64,000 nt of DNA from Streptomyces sp. Tue6028 (lineage in GTDB: Bacteria; Actinomycetota; Actinomycetes; Streptomycetales; Streptomycetaceae), in contig NZ_MLCE01000012.1 of assembly GCF_002300165.1 (NCBI RefSeq), forward strand, positions 248,001 to 312,000, read 5' to 3'. The position numbers and the translations under genes are program-made. The notes beneath the pieces were generated by a model. The model was given only the letters and a program-made list of their open reading frames with translations, did not search any database and was not told where the DNA came from. Numbering within the stretch: position 1 is the stretch's first letter; the number at the start of each line of letters is the position of its first letter. Below are positions 9,933-18,733 of the stretch, piece by piece.

Positions 9933-11618
9933 GTGGCACAGCACACCCACACCTTCGAAGACCTCGAACGGAAACGCCGAGCCGTGGTCCCTGCCGAACC
10001 GACCGCCCTGATCCCCGTCCGGCCGGACCGCGCGACCGCGCGCCGAGGGCGGCCCCTCCGGGCGTTCGGGCGCCGCCACCGGGTGGCGTTGCCGGCCACC
10101 CTGCCCACGCTCCCGCTGTACGCGGTGTGGTGGGTGTTCCTCGCCACCGGCGGCGGCGATCTGGCGGCCCAGGAGGCCTGGGCCGGATTCGCCGCCCGGC
10201 ACGGCGGATCGGCGTACAACCTGTTCTGGTACGGCGGGATGCACACCGCCGACTACAGCCTGATGTCCCCGTACTTGATGGCCGCGCTCGGTGTGCGCAC
10301 GGTGACCGTGGCCTCCGGACTGGCCGCGTCCTGGCTGGCCGCCGTGCTGATCGGACGCACGGGCGTCCGGCGTCCGGCGGGCCCGGCCCTGCTCGCCTCG
10401 CTCGCGCTGTGGTGCAACGTCGCCTCGGGGCGGACGACCTTCGCCCTCGGCGTCGCCTTCGGGCTCGCGGCCTGCGTGCTGCTGACCGGCGAGCGGCGCG
10501 GGCCGCTCGCGGCCGGGTACGCGGCTCTCGCGACGGCCGCGAGCCCGGTGGCCGGGCTCTTCCTGGCGGTGCTGGGAGCCGCGTACCTCGCGGAACGCGA
10601 CCGGGTGCGGGCCTGCGCCCTGCTGCTGCCGCCGTGCGTCGTGGTCGGGGCGACCACCGTGCTGTTCCCCTTCACCGGCGAGCAGTTGATGCCGCCGGCC
10701 CGCGTCTGGCCGCCCGTGCTCCTCGGGCTCGCGGTGGCCGCGCTGGCCCCGCGCGGCTGGCGGGTGGCCCGGTGGAGCGGGGTCGTCTACGCGGCCGGCA
10801 CCGTCCTCACGTACCTGGTCGCCTCGCCGGTCGGCACGAACGTCGAGCGGTTCGCGGAGCTGTTCGCGCCCGCCGTGCTGCTGGCCGCGCTGCTCACTGT
10901 CTCCCGGCTGAAGAGGCTGCGGCGCGGCGTGCTGGTCGTGGCGCTGGTGTTCTCCGTCGCCTGGGTCGGCAAGAAGACCGCCGACGACCTGGTGGTCTCG
11001 ACGGCCGTCCCCGCCTGGGCCGCCGACACACAGGGCGTGATCGGGGCGCTGGAACGGCTCGGCGCCGACCGCGGCCGGGTCGAAGCGGTCCCGGCCCGCA
11101 ACCACCGCGAGGCCACCGCGCTCGCCCCGCACGTGAACCTGGCGCGCGGCTGGAACCGCCAGCTGGACATGGAGCGCGGGCGGCTCTTCTACGACGGCAC
11201 CTTCTCCGAGGCCTCCTACCGGGCCTGGCTCGACCGGTGGGCGGTCGGCTACGTCGTGCTGTCCTCGGGCACGCCGGACGGGTACGCGCGGGACGAGGCG
11301 CGCCTGGTGCGCGAACGGCCCGCATGGCTGGAGCCGGTGTGGAGCGACGCGCACTGGCGGGTGTTCCGGGTGCGCGACGCGGTGCCTCTGGTGTCGGCCC
11401 CCGCATCGGTGCTGCGCAGCTCCGGCGCCGACGTCGAGGTGCGGATACCGAGGCCCGGCCCGGTCACCGTGCGGATCGCGTACTCGCCCTGGCTGCGCGC
11501 CGAGGGCGGCTGCCTTTCGCAGGAGGGCGAGTTCACGCGGCTGACGGTGTCCGAGCCGGGCGAGTACCGGATCAGTTCGGAGTACGGCCCGTCGCCAGGG
11601 CGGGCTCCTTCGTGCTGA
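9933..11618 (+). CDS. Multi-pass membrane protein, mannosyltransferase-like
   Basis: 561 aa, GTG start without a clear ribosome site. About nine to ten hydrophobic segments occupy residues 45-350, beginning LPATLPTLPLYAVWWVFLA. A periplasmic-facing motif follows the first helix (NLFWYGGMHTADYSLMSPYLM). The C-terminal 190 residues are soluble and include YDGTFSEASYRAWLDRWAVGYVVLS. This layout resembles GT-C fold glycosyltransferase-like proteins of actinobacteria, but no catalytic motif is certain. The last 47 bp overlap the convergent GT87/PAP2 gene. Specific function unknown. Confidence 0.75.
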   Translation: MAQHTHTFEDLERKRRAVVPAEPTALIPVRPDRATARRGRPLRAFGRRHRVALPATLPTLPLYAVWWVFLATGGGDLAAQEAWAGFAARHGGSAYNLFWYGGMHTADYSLMSPYLMAALGVRTVTVASGLAASWLAAVLIGRTGVRRPAGPALLASLALWCNVASGRTTFALGVAFGLAACVLLTGERRGPLAAGYAALATAASPVAGLFLAVLGAAYLAERDRVRACALLLPPCVVVGATTVLFPFTGEQLMPPARVWPPVLLGLAVAALAPRGWRVARWSGVVYAAGTVLTYLVASPVGTNVERFAELFAPAVLLAALLTVSRLKRLRRGVLVVALVFSVAWVGKKTADDLVVSTAVPAWAADTQGVIGALERLGADRGRVEAVPARNHREATALAPHVNLARGWNRQLDMERGRLFYDGTFSEASYRAWLDRWAVGYVVLSSGTPDGYARDEARLVRERPAWLEPVWSDAHWRVFRVRDAVPLVSAPASVLRSSGADVEVRIPRPGPVTVRIAYSPWLRAEGGCLSQEGEFTRLTVSEPGEYRISSEYGPSPGRAPSC

Positions 11619-13668
11619 CCTCCACGGGCCTGCCCGGCGTCCGCGGCCGCGGCCCCTGGAGCAGGTAGGTCAGGCCGAAGCCCGCCGCGACGACGGCCGC
11701 GCCGCCCACCGCGTCCAGCACCCAGTGGTTGCCGGTCGCCACGATCGCGGAGACCGTGAACAGCGGGTGCAGCAGACCCAGTGCCTTCATCCACCACTTG
11801 GGCGCCAGGATCGCGATCACGAGCCCGCACCACAGGGACCAGCCGAAGTGCAGCGACGGCATCGCCGCGTACTGGTTGGTGAGCGCGGTCAGCGTGCCGT
11901 AGTCCGGCTGGGAGAAGTCCTGCACGCCGTGCACCGTGTCGATGACGCCGAGGCCCGGCATCAGGCGCGGCGGTGCGAGCGGGTAGAGCCAGAAGCCGAC
12001 GAGGGCGAGCAGGGTGGCGAGGCCGAGCGCCGAGCGCGCCCAGCGGTAGTCGGCGGGCCGGCGGGCGTAGAGGACACCGAGGACGGTGAGCGGGACGACG
12101 AAGTGGAACGACTCGTAGTAGAAGTCGAAGAAGTCCCGCAGGAAGCCGACCTTGACCACCGCGTGGTTGGCCCAGTGCTCGATGTCGATGTGCAGGAACC
12201 GCTCGATGGCCAGTATCTGGTCACCGTGGTGCTCCGCGGTGGCCCGGCCGCCCGAGTTGGTGCCGCCGGTCGCGGCGAGCCGGACCTGCTGGTAGGCGGA
12301 GTAGCCGACGCGGATCAGGAGCAGTTCGAGGAGCAGGTTCGGGCGGGTCAGGACCCGGCCGGGGAACGGCAGCAGCGGCACCCGCCTGAAGCGGGTGGGC
12401 ACGGGTCGCGCGTAGTCGGTGGGGACCGGTGCCCGGTAGTGCTCCGAGGTGCGCGACAGGAACGGCACGACGGTGGCCGCGGCGAGCGCGGCGAGCAGCA
12501 CCACGTTGTCGCGCAGCGGGTACAGCGACGTCATGTTCGGCAGCATCATCGTCGCGGGCAGCGTCATGACGAGGACGACGGCGACGGGCCACATGTAGCG
12601 GTCCGAGGTCTTCCTGCCGACCCGGCCGACCACCGCCAGCAGCACCCACAGCAGCTGGTGCTGCCAGCTGGTGGGCGACACGGCGACGGCGACGCAGCCG
12701 GTGACCGCCACGGCGAGCAGCAGCTGGCCGTCCCGCGCGTAGCGCACGGCGCGGCGCAGTCCGAGGACGGCGACGGCCGCCCCGAAGAAGAGGAACAGTC
12801 CTATCTCCGGCGGGCCGGTCAGGCCGAGCCGCAGCAGCGCGCCGTGCAGGGACTGGTTGGCGAGGTCGTCCGCCTGGTCGCCGAGTCCCACGCCCGCGAA
12901 GTGGTGCACCCAGTAGGTGTTCGAGTCGTGCGGCAGCGCGGCCCAGGCGAGCAGGGTGAGGCCGCCGAAAGTGAACCCGGTGGACGCGGTGGCGCGGCGG
13001 CGGCCGGTGAACCAGAGCAGCGGCGCGAAGAGCAGGACCGTCGGCTGGAGGACCGCGGCGAGACCGATCAGGGCGCCGGCGGCGCGCTCCCCGCGGACGG
13101 CGAAGCAGCCGAGCAGGACGAGCAGCACCGGGATGATGCTGGTCTGGCCGAGGTAGAGGGCGTTGCGGACGGGCAGCGACAGCATCAGCAGGCTGATCGC
13201 GACCGGCGCGGCCAGCAGCGAGGTGCGGCGGCTCACCGGCTGCGGCAGGGCGCGGGCGGCGACCACGCCGAGCGCGACGACCAGCAGCAGTGTGCCGAAG
13301 GTCCAGCCCCAGCCGAGGGCCTGCTCGGCCGCGCGCGTGAGGGGTTTGAGGACGAGTCCGGCGAAGGGTGTGCCGGTGAACTGCGTCGAGTCGTACAAGG
13401 AGCCCTTCACGTGCAGGACGCCGTCGGGTCCGACCCAGGTCTCCAGGTCCGTCAGCCGGTCCGTGCTGGGGGTGCTGAGGACGGCGGCCATCTGCCGCAC
13501 CGCCAGGACCGTGGCGATCAGCCACAGCCCGACACGGGCGGCGCGCAGTCTCTCTCCCGTCGTCCCGACGACTCCCGCCCCGAGGGCATTACCTGCTCGT
13601 CCGCCGCGCTCCGCGTTCGCCACGCTCCGTCGGCCCTCCCGCCCCATCCGTCCCGCGTGTCCCTGCAT
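11572..13668 (-). CDS. Bifunctional GT87 glycosyltransferase / PAP2 phosphatase membrane protein
   Basis: 698 aa from the ATG giving MQGHAGRMGREG; a second ATG at 13647 is also possible. The N-terminal half (residues about 30-450) has ten or so membrane helices with the GT87 pattern, including an early acidic residue after the first helix (LTDLETWVGPDGVLHVKGSLYD split) and YWVHHFAGVG. The C-terminal half is a PAP2-like acid phosphatase or inositolphosphotransferase domain: LYPLAPPRLMPGLG, AAMPSLHFGWSLW (PSLH motif) and ATGNHWVLDAVGG (His...Asp motif). The fusion is common in Streptomyces and may use polyprenyl-phosphate sugars in lipoglycan synthesis. Convergent overlap with the preceding gene. 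Confidence 0.85.
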   Translation of the reverse strand: MQGHAGRMGREGRRSVANAERGGRAGNALGAGVVGTTGERLRAARVGLWLIATVLAVRQMAAVLSTPSTDRLTDLETWVGPDGVLHVKGSLYDSTQFTGTPFAGLVLKPLTRAAEQALGWGWTFGTLLLVVALGVVAARALPQPVSRRTSLLAAPVAISLLMLSLPVRNALYLGQTSIIPVLLVLLGCFAVRGERAAGALIGLAAVLQPTVLLFAPLLWFTGRRRATASTGFTFGGLTLLAWAALPHDSNTYWVHHFAGVGLGDQADDLANQSLHGALLRLGLTGPPEIGLFLFFGAAVAVLGLRRAVRYARDGQLLLAVAVTGCVAVAVSPTSWQHQLLWVLLAVVGRVGRKTSDRYMWPVAVVLVMTLPATMMLPNMTSLYPLRDNVVLLAALAAATVVPFLSRTSEHYRAPVPTDYARPVPTRFRRVPLLPFPGRVLTRPNLLLELLLIRVGYSAYQQVRLAATGGTNSGGRATAEHHGDQILAIERFLHIDIEHWANHAVVKVGFLRDFFDFYYESFHFVVPLTVLGVLYARRPADYRWARSALGLATLLALVGFWLYPLAPPRLMPGLGVIDTVHGVQDFSQPDYGTLTALTNQYAAMPSLHFGWSLWCGLVIAILAPKWWMKALGLLHPLFTVSAIVATGNHWVLDAVGGAAVVAAGFGLTYLLQGPRPRTPGRPVEVSTKEPALATGRTPN

Positions 13669-14132
13669 GTCCCGTACATCTGTCCCTTTCGGGACCCTAT
13701 GAGGCTCGCACTGCCCCCGTCGAGAGACGCAGGCAACCCCCTCTTCACCTGACGGCCTCCCTCCTTTTGTCCGGAAGACGACCGTGCGCGGGCGGTCCGG
13801 TTCCCTCCCCGGCCCGCGACAAAGATCACAGGTGACGGCCCCGGAAGCGCTGGTCGATCTCTTCGTCGCCCCTGCGTACGCGGCATTTATGTGCACTGCG
13901 CGGCAGGCCGGCCACGCCACGTAATGGCACCGAGTGCCCCTATGGTCGCTTTTCGGCCTGCTTCCGGGTGGGCCAGGTCCGCCCCCGGGTGGCCGAGCCC
14001 CGCCGCCCGGCGGGCCGCGGTCCGCCCCGTGCGGCCCGGGTCCGCCGGCGAGCGGGCCGAGGCCCGCCTCCGGGTGGGCCCGGGTCCGCCACCGCGCGAA
14101 CCGTGTCCCTGTCCCCGACGGAAGGAAGGCCC
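13669..14132. promoter_or_regulatory. Divergent intergenic region with GC-rich imperfect repeats
   Basis: 464 bp between the GT87/PAP2 gene (minus) and the ProP-like gene (plus); no gene is supported. From about 13966 to 14095 the sequence is a run of imperfect copies of CCGGGTGGGCC and GGTCCGCC. A strong Shine-Dalgarno run (GGAAGGAAGG, 14120-14129) precedes the TTG start of the carrier. Promoters for both genes must be here but no clear -35/-10 pair can be picked. Confidence 0.4.
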
Positions 14133-15530
14133 TTGCCGACCGCCACGCCCGTAGCCCCCACCATCCGCGCGCCGCGCGCCGCCGGCTCCGCGCCTGCCGC
14201 CGCTCCCCCGGAGATCACCGTCACCGACCCGGCGCTGGTCAAGCGCGCCGTGAAGGCGGCAGCGCTCGGCAACGCGATGGAGTGGTTCGACTTCGGTGTC
14301 TACAGCTACATCGCGGTGACCCTGGGCAAGGTCTTCTTCCCGTCCGGCAACCCGACCGCGCAGCTGCTGTCCACCTTCGGCGCCTTCGCCGCGGCCTTCC
14401 TCGTCCGCCCGCTCGGCGGCATGGTCTTCGGACCGCTCGGCGACCGCGTCGGCCGCCAGAAGGTCCTCGCGCTCACCATGATCATGATGGCGGCGGGCAC
14501 GTTCGCGATCGGCCTGATCCCCTCCTACGCGACGATCGGCGTCGGTGCGCCGATCCTGCTGCTCGCCGCCCGCCTCGTCCAGGGCTTCTCGACCGGCGGC
14601 GAGTACGCGGGCGCCTCGACGTTCATCGCCGAGTACGCGCCCGACAAGAAGCGCGGATTCTTCGGCAGCTGGCTGGAGTTCGGCACGCTCGCCGGCTACA
14701 TCGGTGGTGCGGGCCTGGTCACGCTGATGACCGCCCTGCTCTCCGACGACGCCCTGCTGTCCTGGGGCTGGCGTGTGCCGTTCCTGATCGCGGGCCCGAT
14801 GGGCATCATCGGCCTCTACCTGCGGATGCGCCTGGAGGAGACCCCGGCGTTCGCCGCCGAGGTCGAGAAGGCGGAGAAGTCCCGCCCCAAGGTGCCGCTG
14901 CGCGAGATGGTCGCCGGCCAGTGGCGTGCGCTGCTGCTGTGCATGGGCCTGGTCCTGGTCTTCAACGTCACCGACTACATGCTGCTGTCGTACATGCCGA
15001 GCTACCTCACCAGTGAGCTCAAGTACGACGAGACGCACGGCCTGCTCGTCGTCCTCGGTGTGATGGTGCTGATGATGGTCGTACAGCCCTTCGCGGGCGC
15101 GCTCACCGACCGGATCGGCCGCCGCCCGTTGATCTTCGCGGGCTGTGCCGGGTTCCTGGCCCTGTCGGTCCCCGCGCTGCTGCTGATCCGTCAGGGCAGC
15201 CTGTTCGCGGTCGCTCTCGGCATGGCCGCCCTCGGCCTGCTGCTGGTCTGCTTCACCGCGGCGATGCCCGCGGCGCTGCCCGCGCTCTTCCCGACGAAGG
15301 TCCGCTACGGCTCGCTGTCCATCGGCTTCAACATCTCCGTGTCGATGTTCGGCGGCACCACCCCGCTGGTGGTCACGGCGCTCATCGGGGCGACCGGCAA
15401 CATGATGATGCCCGCCTACTACATGATGGCCGCCGCCGTGATCGGAGGCGTCGCGGTCTGGTTCATGTCCGAGTCCGCCGGGCGTCCGCTGCCGGGTTCC
15501 GCGCCGTCCGTGGAACCCGCCGACCGCTGA
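14133..15530 (+). CDS. proP: ProP-like MHS-family osmolyte:H+ symporter
   Basis: 465 aa from TTG, chosen because GGAAGGAAGG ends four bases upstream; a GTG at 14103 would add ten residues. Twelve-helix major facilitator. The MHS/ProP hallmarks are strong: AAALGNAMEWFDFGVYSY, LVRPLGGMVFGPLGDRVGRQ, IGLIPSYATIGV, QGFSTGGEYAGASTFIAEY, WGWRVPFLIAGPMGIIGLYLR, LEETPAF and MMMPAYYMMAAAV. These match remembered E. coli ProP nearly motif for motif, but the C-terminal osmosensing coiled coil of ProP is absent. It should import glycine betaine, proline or related solutes at high osmolarity. Monocistronic. Confidence 0.88.
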   Translation: MPTATPVAPTIRAPRAAGSAPAAAPPEITVTDPALVKRAVKAAALGNAMEWFDFGVYSYIAVTLGKVFFPSGNPTAQLLSTFGAFAAAFLVRPLGGMVFGPLGDRVGRQKVLALTMIMMAAGTFAIGLIPSYATIGVGAPILLLAARLVQGFSTGGEYAGASTFIAEYAPDKKRGFFGSWLEFGTLAGYIGGAGLVTLMTALLSDDALLSWGWRVPFLIAGPMGIIGLYLRMRLEETPAFAAEVEKAEKSRPKVPLREMVAGQWRALLLCMGLVLVFNVTDYMLLSYMPSYLTSELKYDETHGLLVVLGVMVLMMVVQPFAGALTDRIGRRPLIFAGCAGFLALSVPALLLIRQGSLFAVALGMAALGLLLVCFTAAMPAALPALFPTKVRYGSLSIGFNISVSMFGGTTPLVVTALIGATGNMMMPAYYMMAAAVIGGVAVWFMSESAGRPLPGSAPSVEPADR

Positions 15531-15679
15531 CGCGGACGCGGAGCACGAACCGCCAGGCCGCCACGGGCGCCGGCGCCGGGTCACATCCCGGCACCGGCGC
15601 CCGTCGCCGTGGAACCACGGCCTCCGCGACGCCGTCTGAGTCCCTGTTCCGACGGCACGACGGAAGGACTACGGGGGAC

Positions 15680-16810
15680 ATGCGCGCGGGTCGGTCGAGT
15701 TTCGTACGGGGACGGCTGCTGATCGTCGTCCTGGCCCTGCTGGGGCTCCAGCTGGGATCGCTGGTGGCACCGGCGTACGCCTGCGGATGCGGCGCCATGG
15801 TGCCGGACGCGCAACGGCACGTCACGGTGAACCGCGAGACGTCCGTGGTCCGCTTCGACGGCCGTCAGGAGCAGATCGTGATGCGCCTGACGGTCACCGG
15901 TGACTCCCGCAAGGCCGCGTGGATCATGCCGGTCCCGCACCGGGCCACCGTGAAACTGGGCGACAGCGAGCTGTTCGGCCTGCTCGACGACGCCGTCGCG
16001 CCCGAGCACCGCACACGCCACCACTTCTGGCCGGACTCCGGTGACTGGCCCTTCGCCGATGACGGGGACACCGCCGACGCCCCGCGGGCCGGCGCGACGG
16101 CGCCCTCCGTGGACGTCGTCGGCCGCGAACGCCTGGGCCCCTTCGACGTGGCCCGCCTGACCGCCACCGACTCCGGCGCCCTCGGCGACTGGCTCTCCGA
16201 GAACGGCTTCTCGCTCCCCGCACGGCTCGACAAGGCACTGCAGCCCTACGTCGACCAGGGCTGGGAGTACGTGGCGATCCGCCTCGCCCCCCAGCAGGAC
16301 GACGCCCCGCTCGGCGGCACCCTGGACCCGCTCCACCTCACCTTCGCCAGCGACGAACTGGTGTACCCGATGCGGCTGTCCCGGCTCGCCCGGACACCGC
16401 AGTCTTTGGGCCTGTACGTCCTCGCCGAGCACCGCATGGAGCCGGGCTCGTCGATCGGCGGCGACGCGCCCCGGATCACGTACGCGGGCCGGATCTCCGC
16501 CCTTCCGGGCCCGCTGGCCGGGCTCACGGCCGACGGCACGGACTTCCTCACCGCCCTCGACCAGGAGTTCCCGCAGCCCTCGCGCATCTCCGGCGACCAC
16601 CGGCTGCGGCGCACGGCCACCGACGCGACGTACCGTCAGGTGATCTACAGCGACCGGCTGTTGATGGCGGGACCGGTCCCGGCCTGGCTGCTGACGGTCC
16701 TCGCGGTGCTCGCCGCCGCCCTGACGGTCCTCGCGCTGCGTGTACGGGCCCACCGGCGGCGCCCGGTGCTGCCGCCGCCCCCGGTGCACGCACCGCCGCC
16801 GATCGGCTGA
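15680..16810 (+). CDS. DUF2330 protein, membrane anchored and exported
   Basis: 376 aa. The N-terminal signal is RGRLLIVVLALLGLQLGSLVAPAYA, then the Cys-rich start CGCGAM typical of DUF2330. The body lies outside the membrane and includes RKAAWIMPVPHRATVKLGD and LTATDSGALGDWLSENGF, both typical of the family. A C-terminal helix (AWLLTVLAVLAAALTVLAL) and a basic tail RVRAHRRRP anchor it. Function of the family is unknown. Single gene with GGGGGAC before the ATG. Confidence 0.85.
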   Translation: MRAGRSSFVRGRLLIVVLALLGLQLGSLVAPAYACGCGAMVPDAQRHVTVNRETSVVRFDGRQEQIVMRLTVTGDSRKAAWIMPVPHRATVKLGDSELFGLLDDAVAPEHRTRHHFWPDSGDWPFADDGDTADAPRAGATAPSVDVVGRERLGPFDVARLTATDSGALGDWLSENGFSLPARLDKALQPYVDQGWEYVAIRLAPQQDDAPLGGTLDPLHLTFASDELVYPMRLSRLARTPQSLGLYVLAEHRMEPGSSIGGDAPRITYAGRISALPGPLAGLTADGTDFLTALDQEFPQPSRISGDHRLRRTATDATYRQVIYSDRLLMAGPVPAWLLTVLAVLAAALTVLALRVRAHRRRPVLPPPPVHAPPPIG

Positions 16811-16878
16811 CGTCCGACACGCCCCGCGGAAAACCGGCTGGCGAGCGCCCGGAGCCGCGACTACATTCACCACCATAA

Positions 16879-16899
16879 CTAGTTAGGGCATCTAACTAG
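16879..16899. promoter_or_regulatory. Inverted repeat upstream of O-methyltransferase, probable operator
   Basis: Arms CTAGTTAG (16879-16886) and CTAACTAG (16892-16899) with a 5-base spacer in an AT-rich patch 20 bp before the start codon. TAACTAG-type half-sites are common for MarR or TetR regulators. No regulator is adjacent. Confidence 0.55.
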
Positions 16900-16919
16900 G
16901 CATACGAAAGGCATGGTGC

Positions 16920-17591
16920 ATGAGCGAGTCGCAGCTCTGGAACGACGTCGACGACTATTTCGCCACCCTCCTCGCCCCCCACGACGACGCGCTCGCCGCA
17001 GCCCTGCGCGAGAGCGACGCAGCCGGCCTGCCCCGCATCAACGTCGCGCCGAACCAGGGCAAGCTGCTCCACCTCCTCGCCCAGCTCCAGGGCGCGCGCC
17101 GCGTCCTGGAGATCGGCACCCTCGGCGGCTACAGCACCATCTGGCTGGGCCGCGCCCTGCCCGCAGACGGCCGGCTGATCACCCTGGAGTACGACCCCGC
17201 GCACGCCGAGGTCGCCCGCCGCAACCTCGCCCGCGCCGGCCTCGACAAGATCGCCGAGGTGCGGGTGGGCCCCGCCCTGGAGTCCCTGCCGAAACTGGCC
17301 GACGAGCATCCGGAGCCGTTCGACCTCGTCTTCATCGACGCCGACAAGGTGAACAACCCGCACTACGTCGAGTGGGCCGTCATGCTCACCCGGCCCGGCA
17401 GCCTCATCGTCCTCGACAACGTCGTGCGCGGTGGCGCCGTCACGGACGCGGACAGCACCGACCCGAGCGTCCGCGGCACCCGTGCCGCACTCGAACTGTT
17501 CGCCAAGCACCCGAAGTTGAGCGGCACGGCGGTCCAGACGGTGGGCAGCAAGGGGTACGACGGATTCGCGCTGGCCCGCGTGGTGGCCTGA
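16920..17591 (+). CDS. SAM-dependent O-methyltransferase (class I, CCoAOMT-like)
   Basis: 223 aa, ATG with GAAAGG nine bases upstream. Methyltransfer from SAM to a catechol-like or other hydroxyl group in the cytosol. Visible: RVLEIGTLGGYSTIWLGRALP (SAM loop, split), ITLEYDPAHAEVARRNLARAG, FDLVFIDADKVNNPHYVEWA (metal-binding Asp region) and LIVLDNVVRGG (DN metal ligands). The length and order fit PF01596 bacterial O-methyltransferases. The inverted repeat overlapping its promoter suggests ligand-responsive repression. The substrate is unknown. Confidence 0.9.
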   Translation: MSESQLWNDVDDYFATLLAPHDDALAAALRESDAAGLPRINVAPNQGKLLHLLAQLQGARRVLEIGTLGGYSTIWLGRALPADGRLITLEYDPAHAEVARRNLARAGLDKIAEVRVGPALESLPKLADEHPEPFDLVFIDADKVNNPHYVEWAVMLTRPGSLIVLDNVVRGGAVTDADSTDPSVRGTRAALELFAKHPKLSGTAVQTVGSKGYDGFALARVVA

Positions 17592-17625
17592 CGGTCCCGG
17601 ACGGCGGGGCCGCCGCCCGGGACCG
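17592..17625. terminator. Hairpin terminator between convergent genes
   Basis: CGGTCCCGG-A-CGGCGG pairs with CGCCG-C-CCGGGACCG around a short loop; the sequence after it reads GAAAACCCC. It separates the O-methyltransferase and the FHA-like gene. Confidence 0.75.
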
Positions 17626-17633
17626 AAAACCCC

Positions 17634-18029
17634 TCAGGGCTCGTGGTAGAAGCCCACGTTCACCGTGCGCGGGCCGCTGCGGTCCTGGATGACGAGCTCC
17701 CCGGAACCGCCCACCGGCAGCTTCGCCGTCCCCCCGTACGGGAGGGCCTGCGCCTGCTGCCCGGCCAGCGTCAGCCGCACCTCGGAGGACGGCTCGGAGT
17801 GCGAGCCGCGCAGCCAGGTCACCTGCCAGGTGCCGTCCGGGCCGCACAGGAACTCCAGATGGACCCGGGAGACGAACAGCCAGTCGTCGGGGGTCGCGAG
17901 ACGGCACACGGCCCGGTCCCGGCCCACCCGCAACACGGCTCCGGGGTCGCTCGGCGCGTCGGCCATCAGCATCCCGGCCGTCGCACCCGCGTCCGCCCCG
18001 GACACCGAGGCCATGGTGAGTTCGAGCAC
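17634..18029 (-). CDS. Small FHA-like domain protein
   Basis: 131 aa from GTG (VLELTMASVSG), chosen because AAGGAGCG lies seven bases upstream. The FHA-like core is VLRVGRDRAVCRLATPDD, FVSRVHLEFLCGPDG (the SRVH pattern replaces the classic SxxH) and later beta-strands VRLTLAG and LVIQDRSGPRTV. FHA domains bind phosphothreonine peptides and often partner with Ser/Thr kinases; none is adjacent. Divergent from the DUF1992 gene. Call is by pattern and could be wrong in detail. Confidence 0.7.
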   Translation of the reverse strand: MLELTMASVSGADAGATAGMLMADAPSDPGAVLRVGRDRAVCRLATPDDWLFVSRVHLEFLCGPDGTWQVTWLRGSHSEPSSEVRLTLAGQQAQALPYGGTAKLPVGGSGELVIQDRSGPRTVNVGFYHEP

Positions 18030-18148
18030 GCGCGCTCCTTCGTGTTGTGCCGGTCCCGTCGTTCGGGCACGGAGCGCCGTCGGCGCGCCGCCGCCGCATG
18101 ATAATTCGACCGATCGCCCCGTGGTGGGGCCTCCGGCACAATGGACCC

Positions 18149-18553
18149 ATGACCGAGCGAAAGCCACCCGGTGTCAGCTTCGAGTCCTGGATAGACAAGC
18201 AGATCCGCGAGGCGCAGGCGCGCGGCGAGTTCGCGGAACTCCCGGGCGCCGGCAAGCCGCTGCCGCACGGGAACGACACGTCGTACGACGAGATGTGGTG
18301 GATCAAGCAGAAGATGGCCCGCGAGGGGCTGTCCGTGCTGCCGCCCACCCTCGCCCTGCGCAAGGAGGCGGAGGACGCGCTCGCCGCGGCCGCCGCGGCA
18401 CCCTCGGAACGCGTCGTGCGCCGCATCGTCGAGGACATCAACGTCAAGATCCGCGACGTCATGTTCAAGCCCCCGCCGGGACCGCCCCTCGGCCTCAAGC
18501 CGTACGACGTGGAAGCGGTCGTGCGCGAGTGGCGCGAAGCCCGGGGGGAATGA
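18149..18553 (+). CDS. DUF1992 (DnaJC28-like) protein
   Basis: 134 aa. The motif FESWIDKQIREAQARGEFAELPGAGKPL is the hallmark of DUF1992, which is also found in eukaryotic DNAJC28 and bacterial YhdN-type proteins (stretch spans residues about 10-37). It is soluble and of unknown function; a chaperone-related role has been proposed for the family. The start is the ATG after an ATGG-rich leader with no clear ribosome site, so leaderless translation is possible. It converges on two strong hairpins. Confidence 0.87.
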   Translation: MTERKPPGVSFESWIDKQIREAQARGEFAELPGAGKPLPHGNDTSYDEMWWIKQKMAREGLSVLPPTLALRKEAEDALAAAAAAPSERVVRRIVEDINVKIRDVMFKPPPGPPLGLKPYDVEAVVREWREARGE

Positions 18554-18617
18554 CCGGCCGCCCGGGTGTAACCCGGGCCGGCCCGGGCAACCGGGCTGCT
18601 GGGCTGCGGGAGTCCGA

Positions 18618-18661
18618 ACGGGGCCGCGGCCCCGGACCATGGTCCGGGGCCGCGGCCCCGT
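18618..18661. terminator. Perfect 44-bp palindrome
   Basis: Two 22-bp halves are exact complements with no loop, centred at 18639/18640 (centre GGACCATGGTCC, outer arms ACGGGGCCGCGG). It sits just after the DUF1992 stop. It could form a cruciform or a very strong transcript hairpin. Confidence 0.75.
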
Positions 18662-18692
18662 GGCACGGCCGGCCGTGGCCGACCGTGCGGAA

Positions 18693-18730
18693 CGTGTCCC
18701 GCACCGTTGCCGACGACGGTGCGGGACACG
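18693..18730. terminator. Hairpin terminator, 15-bp arms
   Basis: Arms CGTGTCCCGCACCGT (18693-18707) and its complement (18716-18730) with an 8-base loop, three bases after the stop of the minus-strand gene. Confidence 0.8.
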
Positions 18731-18733
18731 GGC

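Noticed and set aside
18050-18150. Upstream start for DUF1992
   Set aside because: The upstream ORF would extend 34 residues into the leader with low-complexity Arg-rich content; the ATG at 18149 starts the known domain.
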